Shown one piece after another: positions 46,401 to 54,391 of a DNA stretch of 64,000 nt (position 1 is its first letter; every line of letters starts with the position of its first letter). Below the pieces are notes generated by a model. That model made no database searches. It saw nothing but the letters and a program-made list of their open reading frames with translations, and was not told the origin of the DNA. The stretch lies in NCBI RefSeq assembly GCF_003627955.1, contig NZ_RBWS01000009.1, forward strand, positions 1 through 64,000, written 5' to 3'. Made by a program: the position numbers and the translations under genes. Source of the DNA: Sphingobacterium puteale (lineage in GTDB: Bacteria > Bacteroidota > Bacteroidia > Sphingobacteriales > Sphingobacteriaceae).

Positions 46401-46610
46401 GATCTGACTCTCGATCAGAGTCGTCACGGTCTGTTCAACCGTCTGTGCATCTGCTCCTGTGTAATTGGCTGTTACCGTTACAGTTGGAGGTGCAATAGAA
46501 GGATACTGGCTAATTGGCAACGTAGAAACAGCAATAATCCCGATAATTGAAATCAATATCGAAATAACGATTGCGGTAACTGGCCTCTTAATAAATACTT
46601 CTGAAATCAT
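43440..46610 (-). CDS. RND efflux pump, HAE1 (AcrB-like) family
   Basis: This 1056-residue inner-membrane proton antiporter is the engine of a tripartite drug efflux system. It has the AcrB layout: first helix MISEVFIKRPVTAIVIS, two large periplasmic loops, and the proton-relay aspartates in GIVVDDAIVVVE of helix 4. The second half repeats with LVTIIGLAAKNAILIVEFAKE. It is the last gene of the operon after tetR, tolC-like and adaptor genes, 36 bp after the adaptor. Substrates are unknown; hydrophobic drugs are typical. Confidence 0.96.
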   Translation of the reverse strand: MISEVFIKRPVTAIVISILISIIGIIAVSTLPISQYPSIAPPTVTVTANYTGADAQTVEQTVTTLIESQINGTPGMIYMSSNSTSNGQATITVTFEVGTDIDIATLDVQNRVGIAEPALPEAVRRLGITTRKANNDILMLVALTSPKGTRDENFLANYNNLYVKDALLRVKGVGDVTAFGQPFSMRVWLDANKLANLSMTPADVSTAIAEQNSRIPGGSVGGRPQESSTVFEYPVITDSDLSNPEDFENIVVKTNKDGSIVLLKDVARVELGQFSYGTSSTVNGMTSSAMMINQTPGGNAVESAEGIVAALEKLKQSFPTDVDYTISYETVSVVNASISSVIHTLVEALILVTVVVFFFLQSWRATLIPVLAIPVSIIGTFIFFLMFGFSVNNLTMLAFVLAIGIVVDDAIVVVEAVQHYIDHYKLDAKEATRRAMGDITAPVIAIALILAAVFVPVGFIPGMVGKLYQQFAITIAVSVMLSAFIALSLTPALCSILLKPTAVHEGAKGLNKFFYKFNVWFEKVTISYSRGVKQSIKKAPLVLIILLCIFIGTGWMFTTKPTGFIPSEDGGAFFAGITLPEGSSAARTNEVLKEIEADLHKTFPEIKYVTAISGINILNRAFKSNGATVFVSLKPWETRTRTASDIAGMIMGKYMGYTKARVLAVTPPAIPGLGTSGGFSLQVQDLQTVNIKDFEATVGKFLMAANQRPEIGMAYTMFNTNSPNYKLEVNREQAKRMGVPISSIYSTISSYLGSSYVNDFTKYGRSYRVVTQADIPYRMNIEDINKLYVNNTMGNPVPMGTLVKYELITMPSIINHYNIFRSIEINGSSAPGYSSGDALKALQEVAAQTLPEGFDYQFSGLSLQEMQSGSKTIQIFALCILFVFLLLAALYESWSVPFSILLSVPLGVFGAILTLTLIPSLDNNIYAQIGLVTIIGLAAKNAILIVEFAKERVDIGMNLYEATLDAVKLRLRPIIMTSFAFILGIIPLMLSHGAGAISRQTIGWTVFGGMTAATLLAIFIVPVLFVVITRMAYGKKKLAELEANFDEEKAKNLSAH

Positions 46611-46646
46611 TCTATATTTTTTAGATTCTCTTAAAAATTAATGTTG

Positions 46647-47804
46647 TTATTTTCCTTGTGGAGCGCCTTTTGCAGCTTGTTGGGCGGCAATGGCAGCGTC
46701 GACAACTTTAACACCATTTTGGACGTTCATGGCACCATCAACAATGATTTTTTCACCATCTTTGACACCTTCTTTAATGACGACTTTGTCACCGGCTTTA
46801 ATGCCTAATTTTACCTGACGGATTTCTGCTTTACTGCTATCATTAACGGCATATAAATTGAATACCCCCAATTGCTCAAAAACTGCCTTGTAAGGCACAA
46901 CGATTTCTTCGTTTGCCGAAGTCGTAGAAACATTCATCGTAATGTTCATACCAGCTCTTAACACATTGGAATTGTTGGGGAAGGTAGCCCGGACTTTAAT
47001 TGTTCCTGTTGCTGGATCAACAGCGCGGTCAATTGTTGTTATATTGCCTTTTCCTTCATACGTGCTTCCGTCTGGCAATAGAAGTGAAAGGTCCGATGAA
47101 GAGCGGCTGCTCTGCATTTGAACAAATTTGCTGATATCTTTTTCATTGACCTGAAACTCAATGGCAATAGGACTTGTTGAAGATAAAGTGTTCAATAGGG
47201 TAGTTCCTGGGTTGACCAAAGCACCTAACCGTACTTGCGATATACCTACAGTTCCTGAAAATGGTGCGCGTATCGTAGAACGTGACAAGTTTGTACTCGC
47301 CGTAACCAACGCTGCACGGGCAGATTCTACCTGCGCCTGTGATGAAGCGACAGCGGATACTGCATTGTCAAATACTTGTTTGGCGATCGCATCTTTGTCA
47401 GCCAATGTCTGGTAACGTGCCAAATCTCTTTTTTGACGGTCAAGGTCGGTCTGTGCTACTTGCAGGCTTGCTTTGGCCTGTTGTACAGCAGCATTATAAC
47501 GTGTTCCGTCAATTTCATACAAAGCTTGTCCTTTAGAGACCACAGCACCATCCGAAACATATATTTTGGTAATATAACCGCTTACTTCGGCAAATAGGTC
47601 TGCTTCGTTCAACGGTTTGACTGTTGCGGGATAACTTATTGTTCCCGTAACAATCTCATGTGATGCTGCGCCAAAGGTAACAGGAACAACCTTCTCAGCC
47701 TGAGCCTGTGCTGCACCTTGCTTTTTTGCATCTTTATTTCCACAAGAGGTCCATACTAAAGCCGTCCCAAGGAAGAAAGCGAATAATAATTGTCTTTTAT
47801 TCAT
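46647..47804 (-). CDS. RND efflux periplasmic adaptor lipoprotein
   Basis: The membrane-fusion subunit joins the RND pump to the TolC-like channel. The start at MNKRQLLFAF gives 385 residues with a lipobox in VWTSC, so it is membrane-anchored. Lipoyl and barrel-sandwich halves (YVSDGAVVSKGQALYEID and TIRAPFSGTVGISQVRLG) bracket a coiled coil (about residues 95-160, Q/A/K-rich). A longer in-frame opening would overlap the tolC-like gene and lacks the lipoprotein signal. It lies between tolC-like and RND genes in the operon. Confidence 0.94.
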   Translation of the reverse strand: MNKRQLLFAFFLGTALVWTSCGNKDAKKQGAAQAQAEKVVPVTFGAASHEIVTGTISYPATVKPLNEADLFAEVSGYITKIYVSDGAVVSKGQALYEIDGTRYNAAVQQAKASLQVAQTDLDRQKRDLARYQTLADKDAIAKQVFDNAVSAVASSQAQVESARAALVTASTNLSRSTIRAPFSGTVGISQVRLGALVNPGTTLLNTLSSTSPIAIEFQVNEKDISKFVQMQSSRSSSDLSLLLPDGSTYEGKGNITTIDRAVDPATGTIKVRATFPNNSNVLRAGMNITMNVSTTSANEEIVVPYKAVFEQLGVFNLYAVNDSSKAEIRQVKLGIKAGDKVVIKEGVKDGEKIIVDGAMNVQNGVKVVDAAIAAQQAAKGAPQGK

Positions 47805-47832
47805 GATTTGTATTAGTTTCCGTTTGAATTGA

Positions 47833-49158
47833 TTAATTAGTTTGGATCGCTCCAATTGCTTTTTGAACATCCAGTTTACTTGACAATAGCGCATAAAGGG
47901 CATTCAAATAGTTTAATTGTGTTGTTTTAAGATCTGTCTCCGCAGTCATGAGATCCAAGTATGTTTTAATACCTTCATCATACTGCAGTTTGATGGTTTC
48001 ATAAACTTCTTTGGAAAGGACAACATTTTCCTGCGCTGTTTTCCAGTCATTTAGATTAGCGTTATAAGTTGCTCTGGCCATCGAATATTGTGTATTGACC
48101 GTATTTTCCAAATTCTTGATGTCCCAATCGATACGTTCTTCCTGCAATTTCGACTTGTTAATTTGGTGCTTGCGTTTGAACCCTTGAAAAATAGGTAACG
48201 ATAAGTTCAGACCTGCAACAGAACTCGGGATATTATCATTGTACAATTTGCCAAAGCTGTTATTTCTATAATTAAATGCATAGTTATAAAAAACACTGAT
48301 GTTGGGAAGATACGTCCACTTATAATATTGGGTATTTAATTCCTGAATTTTTTTGGAAGTTTGCAATTGTTGGAATTCAATACGATTTGTAACATTGATG
48401 CCTGCAGTCGTATCCAATAAAACCTGTCCTTCCATATTCGTATTATTGAAAGAAAGTGTCAGGTTTTGCCCTTTATCCAAGGCAAGCAGCTGTTTTAGAT
48501 AGTCATATTTATACTTACGGAGCTCAACGGTACGTTTTTCATCTGCTCTGGCATTTGCGAGGGCAATCTGAGCACGTTTGTAGTCGGTCTTATCGACTAC
48601 ACCGACATCATAGCGCGAATGGGCATCATTGTATTGCTTTTGCAGACGCGCAATATTTTCCTGTACGATTTTAATCTGTTCTTCAGAAGTCAGAATATCA
48701 TAGTAAGCTTTGCTCACATCGACGACTGCGTCAATTTTTTGACTCTCCGTGTTCTGTTTGTTACTCAGACGGAGCAGTTCAGCACCTTTTTTCGCTTGCA
48801 TTAATGCAGGATTTAAAATCTGTTGGTCTGCCTGCAACGTTAAAGCGCTACTATTTTTAGTCCCCATTGGAATATTAGCACCATTGAAAAACATGGTTGG
48901 TAATTTCACATTGTGATTGAAATTGCCCGTCAGACCAAGTTGCGGATACCAGCCAGAAAGCGAAATATCTATATCTTTTTCACCTATGGACTCATCGAGT
49001 TCTGCTTGTTTGACCGAAATCTTATTCCGCAAAGCATAATCTATCAGCTGCTGAAGCGTCGCATTTGGCGGCAAGTTTTCAGATTGCTGTTGTGCAAATC
49101 CTGTATTACTCAGAAGCGACAGGGTCGCTAAGGAATAAACGATTTTATTGAACTTCAT
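47833..49158 (-). CDS. TolC family outer-membrane efflux channel
   Basis: This 441-residue protein has a signal peptide ending NTGFAQ and two repeated outer-membrane efflux halves with long helices, including DVSKAYYDILTSEEQIKIVQ and YDEGIKTYLDLMTAETDLK at the second repeat. It should form the outer-membrane duct of the tripartite pump. It follows the tetR gene by 8 bp and precedes the adaptor by about 30 bp, so it is an integral operon member. Confidence 0.95.
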   Translation of the reverse strand: MKFNKIVYSLATLSLLSNTGFAQQQSENLPPNATLQQLIDYALRNKISVKQAELDESIGEKDIDISLSGWYPQLGLTGNFNHNVKLPTMFFNGANIPMGTKNSSALTLQADQQILNPALMQAKKGAELLRLSNKQNTESQKIDAVVDVSKAYYDILTSEEQIKIVQENIARLQKQYNDAHSRYDVGVVDKTDYKRAQIALANARADEKRTVELRKYKYDYLKQLLALDKGQNLTLSFNNTNMEGQVLLDTTAGINVTNRIEFQQLQTSKKIQELNTQYYKWTYLPNISVFYNYAFNYRNNSFGKLYNDNIPSSVAGLNLSLPIFQGFKRKHQINKSKLQEERIDWDIKNLENTVNTQYSMARATYNANLNDWKTAQENVVLSKEVYETIKLQYDEGIKTYLDLMTAETDLKTTQLNYLNALYALLSSKLDVQKAIGAIQTN

Positions 49159-49166
49159 ATATCTAA

Positions 49167-49754
49167 TTAATTATTATTATTTCTATTGACAGCACCATCC
49201 CAGATAATTTCCATCAGCTCCTTCAGATTTTGTTCGGAGAAAGGGAGATCTTTGAATTTAATGCTGTGTACCGTAGACAAAGCTACCCCGATATAACTAG
49301 CCACCAACAGGTGGACATTTACTTGTTTTAGAATCTTTTTATCAATGCCTTCCTGCAAAAAATCCAGGACTTTATTTTGGCCACCTACAGGTTCTTGTAT
49401 TTCAGCTTTATTCTTTTCATAATATGGTGAAGAAAAAAACTGTTCAAAAAAGCTAAAGATCTGGGCATTTTCTAAATAGAACTTGACAAAATTGCGCCAC
49501 ACATGAAAAAATGACGCTTTGTAGTCAAAGTCCTCTTTGATGCCATCAAAAATGTAATTATTCAGTAACGACCGACAATGTTTGAAAAGCGCAAAGATCA
49601 GATCATCTTTAGAAGGAAAATAGTGATAGATTGTACCTATCGCTACTTCCGACTCCTGTGCAATTTTACTCATGGGCGTCCCATGGAAGCCGTTGGTATG
49701 GATCAGTTTAAGTGTGGCAGCAAAGACTGCTGCTATTTTTTCATTTGTATGCAT
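49167..49754 (-). CDS. TetR/AcrR family repressor of the efflux operon
   Basis: The N-terminal helix-turn-helix (TPMSKIAQESEVAIGTIYHYFPSKDDL, ends TPMSKIA and YFPSKDD) is typical of TetR repressors, followed by an all-helical ligand-binding domain, 195 residues from the start chosen at MHTNEKIAA. A start 15 bp upstream (MNVRL) is also possible. It is the first gene of the operon, 8 bp before the tolC-like gene, which suggests ligand-induced autoregulation of the whole pump. A GAACGTTC palindrome at the predicted transcription start is a candidate operator. Confidence 0.93.
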   Translation of the reverse strand: MHTNEKIAAVFAATLKLIHTNGFHGTPMSKIAQESEVAIGTIYHYFPSKDDLIFALFKHCRSLLNNYIFDGIKEDFDYKASFFHVWRNFVKFYLENAQIFSFFEQFFSSPYYEKNKAEIQEPVGGQNKVLDFLQEGIDKKILKQVNVHLLVASYIGVALSTVHSIKFKDLPFSEQNLKELMEIIWDGAVNRNNNN

Positions 49755-49759
49755 CAATC

Positions 49760-49767
49760 GAACGTTC
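49760..49767. promoter_or_regulatory. Candidate TetR operator
   Basis: The palindrome GAACGTTC, with partially symmetric flanks (aatc on one side, attc on the other), lies between a TAATTTTG -7 box and the preferred start of the tetR gene. TetR-family sites are often palindromes of this kind. The assignment is positional inference. Confidence 0.35.
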
Positions 49768-49776
49768 ATTCGGGTG

Positions 49777-49784
49777 CAAAATTA
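49777..49784 (-). promoter_or_regulatory. TAATTTTG -7 box for the tetR-efflux operon
   Basis: On the minus strand TAATTTTG matches TAnnTTTG. The predicted transcription start falls at about 49771, next to the GAACGTTC palindrome, which supports the MHTNEK start of the repressor. Confidence 0.45.
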
Positions 49785-49946
49785 ACAATTAATTTGAATG
49801 CAAAATGTCAGATTATTGTTATAAATCAATAAAAGCTAAACAATTTGGATCAATAATACAATAAGGAAAAAAGATTTAAATTGTTTTGGCTTCGGGCAAT
49901 TATTTTTTAGTCGCTTAACTTGAGGTATATTCTGCAGGCAGGACAT

Positions 49947-49976
49947 AAAAAAAGGAACTTTTAAAGTTCCTTTTTT
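49947..49976 (-). terminator. Terminator after the cytochrome c gene
   Basis: A stem of GGAACTT and AAGTTCC, extended by A/T pairs on both sides, with a 3-nt loop and a T-run follows the cytochrome c stop on the minus strand. Confidence 0.88.
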
Positions 49977-50394
49977 ATTGGCAGTTTTTTAACTGTTTTT
50001 CTACTTCCGCCAAGGGAAAGATATCCTTGCCTTTATTGATTTTTGTGTTGATGTAGGTCAGTACGTAGGCGATATCAATCGCCGAAAGATTTGAGGCCGG
50101 CATGGTAGCATTGAATTTCTTTCCTGCGACTTCCAATTCTCCGGTAGCCCCGTACTTGATCATGCAGGCAAGTTTTTGCCGATTTTTTTCCAGAAATTTG
50201 ACATCGGTCAGTGGGGGATACAGGTTTCCTAATCCTTCGCCCTTTTCGCCATGGCAATTCTGACAATGTGTAATATACACTTTTTGACCATTGACGCTAT
50301 ACTGTGCTGTTCTGATGTCAACTTCATTCTGACAGCCGATGAGCACCAATAGGAGAGCGCCAATGATAAAACAGGTCGTAAAAAGCGCGCGCAT
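49975..50394 (-). CDS. c-type cytochrome lipoprotein
   Basis: This 139-residue protein has a lipoprotein signal (lipobox LIGC), then a single class I cytochrome c domain with heme-attachment motif CQNCH and the probable distal Met in TMPASN. It should carry electrons at the periplasmic face of a membrane. It follows the SCO gene directly (1-bp spacing) on the same strand, which fits a role in copper-dependent respiratory electron transfer or cytochrome oxidase maturation. The electron donor and acceptor are unknown. Confidence 0.9.
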   Translation of the reverse strand: MRALFTTCFIIGALLLVLIGCQNEVDIRTAQYSVNGQKVYITHCQNCHGEKGEGLGNLYPPLTDVKFLEKNRQKLACMIKYGATGELEVAGKKFNATMPASNLSAIDIAYVLTYINTKINKGKDIFPLAEVEKQLKNCQ

Positions 50395-50395
50395 A

Positions 50396-51043
50396 TTAGT
50401 TTTTAGCTTCGTTCAACAACTTTGGTAGGTCATCCATCAGCTTTTTTACCTGCTCGTCATTTGTCCCGTCATAAGCACCACGGATGCGTTTATCCTTGTC
50501 AATTAAGACCAGGTAGCCTTGGTGGTCGTAACCCCCGGGGGCATTTTTATCTTCTGCCGTATACACAAGGTATTGGTTGGCGATGCCATATATGTCAGCT
50601 TTTGTGCCTGAAACAAATTGCCAGTGGTCATTGCTCACACCAAGCTTATTTGCGTAATCTTTTAGTACATAGGGTTGATCATATTTGAAATCTATGCTAT
50701 GGGACAAAAAGCGGACGGCATCGTTGTCTTTATATTGCGTGTAGATCTTCAATAGATTACGGTTCATTGTTGGGCATATACTCGGACAATGGGTGAAAAA
50801 GAAGTTGGCAATGTATACTTTGCCCTCAAAATTCCGGTCTGAGATCATCACACTATCTTGATTTAAAAATTTAAACGCCGGGATGGTATGATAGACAGTA
50901 TCTACGACTTGCTTTCCGTCAACGGTTTTCTCGACGGCTTCACGTTCGCCGTAAATGGGTAAACTCGACTGACTCGTGTTTTTGCAGGAAAATAAACCAA
51001 GCAATAGGCCTGTGGCACAACAAAGTTTAATTATAGATTTCAT
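50396..51043 (-). CDS. SCO1/SenC family copper chaperone
   Basis: This 215-residue lipoprotein (lipobox LFSC) has a thioredoxin-like SCO domain with the copper-binding CPSIC within THCPSICPTM and the conserved distal His in GGYDHQGYLVLID. SCO proteins deliver copper to the CuA centre of cytochrome c oxidase or to nitrous oxide reductase. It is the first gene of a pair with a cytochrome c lipoprotein. No oxidase subunit is in the window, so the target lies elsewhere. Confidence 0.92.
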   Translation of the reverse strand: MKSIIKLCCATGLLLGLFSCKNTSQSSLPIYGEREAVEKTVDGKQVVDTVYHTIPAFKFLNQDSVMISDRNFEGKVYIANFFFTHCPSICPTMNRNLLKIYTQYKDNDAVRFLSHSIDFKYDQPYVLKDYANKLGVSNDHWQFVSGTKADIYGIANQYLVYTAEDKNAPGGYDHQGYLVLIDKDKRIRGAYDGTNDEQVKKLMDDLPKLLNEAKN

Positions 51044-51124
51044 CTGTTTTTATTCTTTTATTATCAATTCACCCACTTGGGGATTTTCTCCAGCTACAAG
51101 CTGTTGACGCACAGAGCAGCTGCT

Positions 51125-51541
51125 TTAGAAATTTTTTAATTTTTCCTGACTTTCCTTGGAAACTTCGTCAAATATTTTCTTCATATCTGAGACCTTTTGC
51201 AGTTCGACCTCAAAATATTTAACGTCGGTGCTATCTGGGTTATAATCTTTCATCCAGTCCATCATATGGTCGGTCGCACTTTCCAAATTCGCTTTTAATA
51301 TGCCGAGATCTTTCCTTGTAGCTGTAGTATCCAAATCTGCTTTAGCTGCTTTAAGCGTCTTTAAGTTGTTTAAGATGGAGTCAATTTTGACTGCATCGCG
51401 GTCAAAATGGGCAATCTGAGGCATGATTTCATCATGGATTTTAATTGTTGAATCCTGTAAAGCCTTTACATTATTTGTGCCAGTGGTTCCACATGCCGTT
51501 ATTGCCAAGGATGCGATAGCCATGAAAGCGATTTTGTTCAT
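51125..51541 (-). CDS. Hypothetical helical lipoprotein (138 aa)
   Basis: The start at MNKIAFMAIA gives a lipobox ending ITACG and about 120 residues of predicted long helices, rich in K, D, L and T (IDSILNNLKTLKAAKADLD, ATDHMMDWMKDY). No family could be assigned with confidence. The consensus -7 box TATCTTTG upstream supports this start over one 36 bp earlier. It is probably monocistronic and lies upstream of the SCO-cytochrome pair. Confidence 0.7.
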   Translation of the reverse strand: MNKIAFMAIASLAITACGTTGTNNVKALQDSTIKIHDEIMPQIAHFDRDAVKIDSILNNLKTLKAAKADLDTTATRKDLGILKANLESATDHMMDWMKDYNPDSTDVKYFEVELQKVSDMKKIFDEVSKESQEKLKNF

Positions 51542-51565
51542 GTTTCTATTTTTTTGGTAATGGGA

Positions 51566-51573
51566 CAAAGATA
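51566..51573 (-). promoter_or_regulatory. TATCTTTG -7 box of the helical lipoprotein gene
   Basis: On the minus strand TATCTTTG is a consensus Bacteroidota -7 element 24 bp upstream of the preferred ATG. It lies inside the alternative upstream extension of the reading frame, so that extension is unlikely to be translated. Confidence 0.55.
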
Positions 51574-51581
51574 TCAATTTC

Positions 51582-52079
51582 TTATTGCCCGAGCTTTTGA
51601 TTTCTATCCGGGAATGTAAAATTCAAGTCACGAATGTAGGTTTCACAATGGACTACAGCGCATAACTCATTATTTTTATCTTTGATTTCCAAACTCAGGT
51701 TTTTTATGATTTTACCTTTTGTACGTATAGTTTGCGTACATTCCGCCAGCAGTTCGTCCGAAAGCTGCACCGAATAGCCTACGCTGGTCTTGCCCGGTTT
51801 TTTAAAATCTATTTTTGATGATTTGAGCCAGGCAATCGTTTTTTTGAAGCCAGTTTTTTGAAGATACTGATCAATCAGGATCGGAAATATAGGATCCGCA
51901 GCAGCAAAGATGGTTCCGCCAAACAAGGTTCTATTGGTATTGATATTGAATGGTGTCTTGTAAATTTTTACCTCGGCTCCTTTGAAGCCGGGACTGATCT
52001 TTTTTACCCAGATTCCCTGGAATAAAAAAGGAGGGTAAAAGCGCAAGAGCCATGTTAATGCACGCGGACTGTATCTCAT
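51582..52079 (-). CDS. DUF4442 hot-dog-fold thioesterase-like protein
   Basis: This 165-residue protein starting MRYSPRAL resembles the DUF4442 or acyl-CoA-thioesterase-like hot-dog fold family, with NRTLFGGTIFAAADPIFPIL carrying the fold's conserved small-residue turn. The physiological acyl substrate is unknown. A TTG 18 bp upstream could extend it, but the ATG is preferred. It lies just upstream of the helical lipoprotein gene, which has its own -7 box. Confidence 0.75.
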   Translation of the reverse strand: MRYSPRALTWLLRFYPPFLFQGIWVKKISPGFKGAEVKIYKTPFNINTNRTLFGGTIFAAADPIFPILIDQYLQKTGFKKTIAWLKSSKIDFKKPGKTSVGYSVQLSDELLAECTQTIRTKGKIIKNLSLEIKDKNNELCAVVHCETYIRDLNFTFPDRNQKLGQ

Positions 52080-52083
52080 CTTG

Positions 52084-52091
52084 CAAAAATA
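52084..52091 (-). promoter_or_regulatory. TATTTTTG -7 box close to the DUF4442 start
   Basis: On the minus strand TATTTTTG ends only 4 bp before the ATG. If functional the transcript would be almost leaderless; it may instead be a chance match. Confidence 0.3.
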
Positions 52092-52171
52092 AAACAATGT
52101 AGCGGATTATTTTCTGAAATCTTGGTTTTCTTCGTTCACTATGGTATTTTTACGGCATCAAAAAACCTAGA

Positions 52172-53407
52172 ATGTCAACATTAAAAGATAAACAGGCTGA
52201 AAGCAAGAAAGTATGGTTGTTGGTGACAATAGCTTCGCTGGGATATTTTGTCGATATATACGATCTCATTATTTTTTCCATTGTCCGCATTCAATCCTTT
52301 ACGGATATTGGGGTTCCAGTAGCGGAGATGCGAGTAAAAGGCGAATTTGTACTTAACATGCAAATGGGCGGTTTGCTCTTGGGTGGAGTTATCTGGGGGA
52401 TTATCGGAGATAAATTCGGGCGTTTAAAGGTCTTGTTCGGTTCTATTCTACTGTATTCATTAGCGAATATTGCCAATGGTTTTGTGTACGATGTCATGCA
52501 ATATGGCATTATCCGGTTTATCGCCGGGATCGGACTGGCCGGTGAACTGGGGGCGGGGATTACCTTGGTCTCGGAAAGTATGCATAAGTCGAAACGCGGT
52601 TATGGAACAATGTTGGTGGCCAGTATTGGGGTAATGGGTGCCATTCTTGCTTACTTTGTTTCCGAGGAATTCAATTGGCGCACCGCTTATTTTGTTGGTG
52701 GTGGAATGGGCCTATTATTACTGTTATTACGTGTCGGTTCCTTTGAATCGGGCTTATTTCAAGAACAGGATAAAAAGGATGTGCCTAAAGGTGATTTTAG
52801 GATGCTTTTTACAGATAAGAGCCGATTGAAACGTTATGTTAATTGTCTTTGCATCGGTCTGCCAATCTGGTTTGTGGTTGGGGTGTTGGTGACGCAGGCT
52901 CCGGAAATCGGAAAGGCGTTGGGTGCATCTGAGACTTTAAGCGCCGGCAAAGGGGTGATGTTTGCCTATATCGGAATTTCTTTAGGAGATGTTTTGGCAG
53001 GAGTATTTGCACAGGTTTTAAAATCACGGAAGAAAGTTGTTTTTATCTGTCAATTGATTATTGTTGCAAGCTCATTATGGTATCTGCTAAGTACTGGAAT
53101 TAACGCCCATAAGTTTTTGATTTTGGCGTTTATTATGGGGCTTGGGGTAGGGTATTGGGCAACCTTTGTGACGATCTCGGCAGAGCAATTCGGTACAAAT
53201 CTGCGGGCGACGGTCGCCACGACAGCTCCTAATTTTGTCAGAGGTGCCTTGATCCCATCGACCATGTTATATGGGCTGTTAGTAAATTCTTTTGGTATTG
53301 TACCTGCGGCAATTACGATGGTATTGCTGCTTTCAGGTATTGCTATATATTCCCTCACTCAGCTTGAGGAGAGCTTTGATAAGGATCTCAACTATCTGGA
53401 GGAATAA
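52172..53407 (+). CDS. MFS transporter (sugar/organic-acid-type)
   Basis: This 411-residue permease has twelve helices and MFS motifs: the first helix with a DIYDL segment, the loop GDKFGRLK (motif A) and LAGELGAGITLVSESM after helix 4. It resembles metabolite:H+ symporters in the same superfamily. The substrate cannot be predicted. It appears monocistronic and is convergent with a 60-residue Cys-rich gene, 19 bp away. Confidence 0.88.
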   Translation: MSTLKDKQAESKKVWLLVTIASLGYFVDIYDLIIFSIVRIQSFTDIGVPVAEMRVKGEFVLNMQMGGLLLGGVIWGIIGDKFGRLKVLFGSILLYSLANIANGFVYDVMQYGIIRFIAGIGLAGELGAGITLVSESMHKSKRGYGTMLVASIGVMGAILAYFVSEEFNWRTAYFVGGGMGLLLLLLRVGSFESGLFQEQDKKDVPKGDFRMLFTDKSRLKRYVNCLCIGLPIWFVVGVLVTQAPEIGKALGASETLSAGKGVMFAYIGISLGDVLAGVFAQVLKSRKKVVFICQLIIVASSLWYLLSTGINAHKFLILAFIMGLGVGYWATFVTISAEQFGTNLRATVATTAPNFVRGALIPSTMLYGLLVNSFGIVPAAITMVLLLSGIAIYSLTQLEESFDKDLNYLEE

Positions 53408-53426
53408 TGGGCTGGATCTAAACAGG

Positions 53427-53609
53427 TTATTTTTTTCGGCCGGGACATTTTTTGCAACGTTTTCCTTCTTTGTATTTTTTGCAGCATTTTTTGAAACAGA
53501 TGCAGGAAAAATCAGAAAAAGGATTCATTGCAACTCTTCTGAATTGAAATGGGCTTGCTTTGCCCTCACCCTCACACGGTTCCATTAAGGATTCAATAAC
53601 TTCGTTCAT
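53427..53609 (-). CDS. Small Cys-rich, Lys-rich protein (60 aa)
   Basis: This short protein has seven cysteines: Cys12, Cys36, Cys38, Cys42, Cys43, Cys52 and Cys55. The last six are packed in a basic C-terminal region (ICFKKCCKKYKEGKRCKKC), a pattern found in small Bacteroidota proteins. The spacing suggests zinc or other metal binding. There is no signal peptide. It begins 51 bp downstream of purN on the same strand and could share its transcript. The role is unknown. Confidence 0.7.
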   Translation of the reverse strand: MNEVIESLMEPCEGEGKASPFQFRRVAMNPFSDFSCICFKKCCKKYKEGKRCKKCPGRKK

Positions 53610-53660
53610 GGCACAAAGTTACTATTTGTTTAAAATAGTTCTAAATAAAAAGCAATGTTT

Positions 53661-54233
53661 TTACATTTTTTTGATTAGATTCTCAATCACTTTCGGAAAA
53701 TGTTGATGTTCCAATTGTTGACCTTTAAACTTAATGATATCCAGGGTATCATTGGGATCTACCTTAAATTTTGCTTGATAAATAATTTCACCTTCATCAA
53801 AGTGCTCATTGGCAAAGTGAATCGTGATACCGTGTTCTTCTTCTTTGTTGGCTAAAACAGCCTTATGCACATGGTCTCCGTACATGCCCTTACCGCCATA
53901 TTTAGGCAGGAGAGCGGGATGGATGTTAATGATCTGATTTGGATAGGCTTTTAAAAGATTGTTTGGAACAAGCCATAGGAAGCCGGCCAAAACGATCAGA
54001 TCGATATTTAAATTTTTAAGAATGTTAACGATATTGTCTGTGTTGTAAAATTCATTGCGATCGAATATATGTGCTGGAATTTCAAAATTGTCAGCACGCT
54101 GAATAACATAAGCATCAGGACTGTTGGATAGGATCAGCGCAACCTCAGCTTCATCTGAGTATTTGAAATGTTCCATTATTTTTTGAGCATTGGATCCTGA
54201 ACCTGAAGCAAAAATGGCAATTCGTTTTTTCAC
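53661..54233 (-). CDS. purN: Phosphoribosylglycinamide formyltransferase
   Basis: This 190-residue enzyme transfers a formyl group from 10-formyltetrahydrofolate to GAR in purine synthesis. Family hallmarks are IAIFASGSGSNAQKI at the N-terminus and the catalytic Asn and His in NIHPALLPKYGG, with GITIHFANEHFDEGEII containing the later conserved His and Asp residues. It is shorter than the 212-residue E. coli enzyme but complete. It is not beside other pur genes here. Confidence 0.94.
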   Translation of the reverse strand: MKKRIAIFASGSGSNAQKIMEHFKYSDEAEVALILSNSPDAYVIQRADNFEIPAHIFDRNEFYNTDNIVNILKNLNIDLIVLAGFLWLVPNNLLKAYPNQIINIHPALLPKYGGKGMYGDHVHKAVLANKEEEHGITIHFANEHFDEGEIIYQAKFKVDPNDTLDIIKFKGQQLEHQHFPKVIENLIKKM

Positions 54234-54276
54234 GATTAATGAGTATTAATAGATTTGATCGATTTAAAAATTAGTC

Positions 54277-54284
54277 CAAACTTA
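54277..54284 (-). promoter_or_regulatory. TAAGTTTG -7 box for purN
   Basis: On the minus strand TAAGTTTG matches TAnnTTTG 43 bp upstream of the purN ATG, giving a leader of about 35 nt. Confidence 0.45.
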
Positions 54285-54391
54285 CGCATTTTTTGTAAAA
54301 AAACTAAAATATTGACGAATAGAACCGCGTTTTTAAGTATAATTGATTAAAATTTAATTGAATATTCATTGTCTGTTTAAAATTCTCTAAC

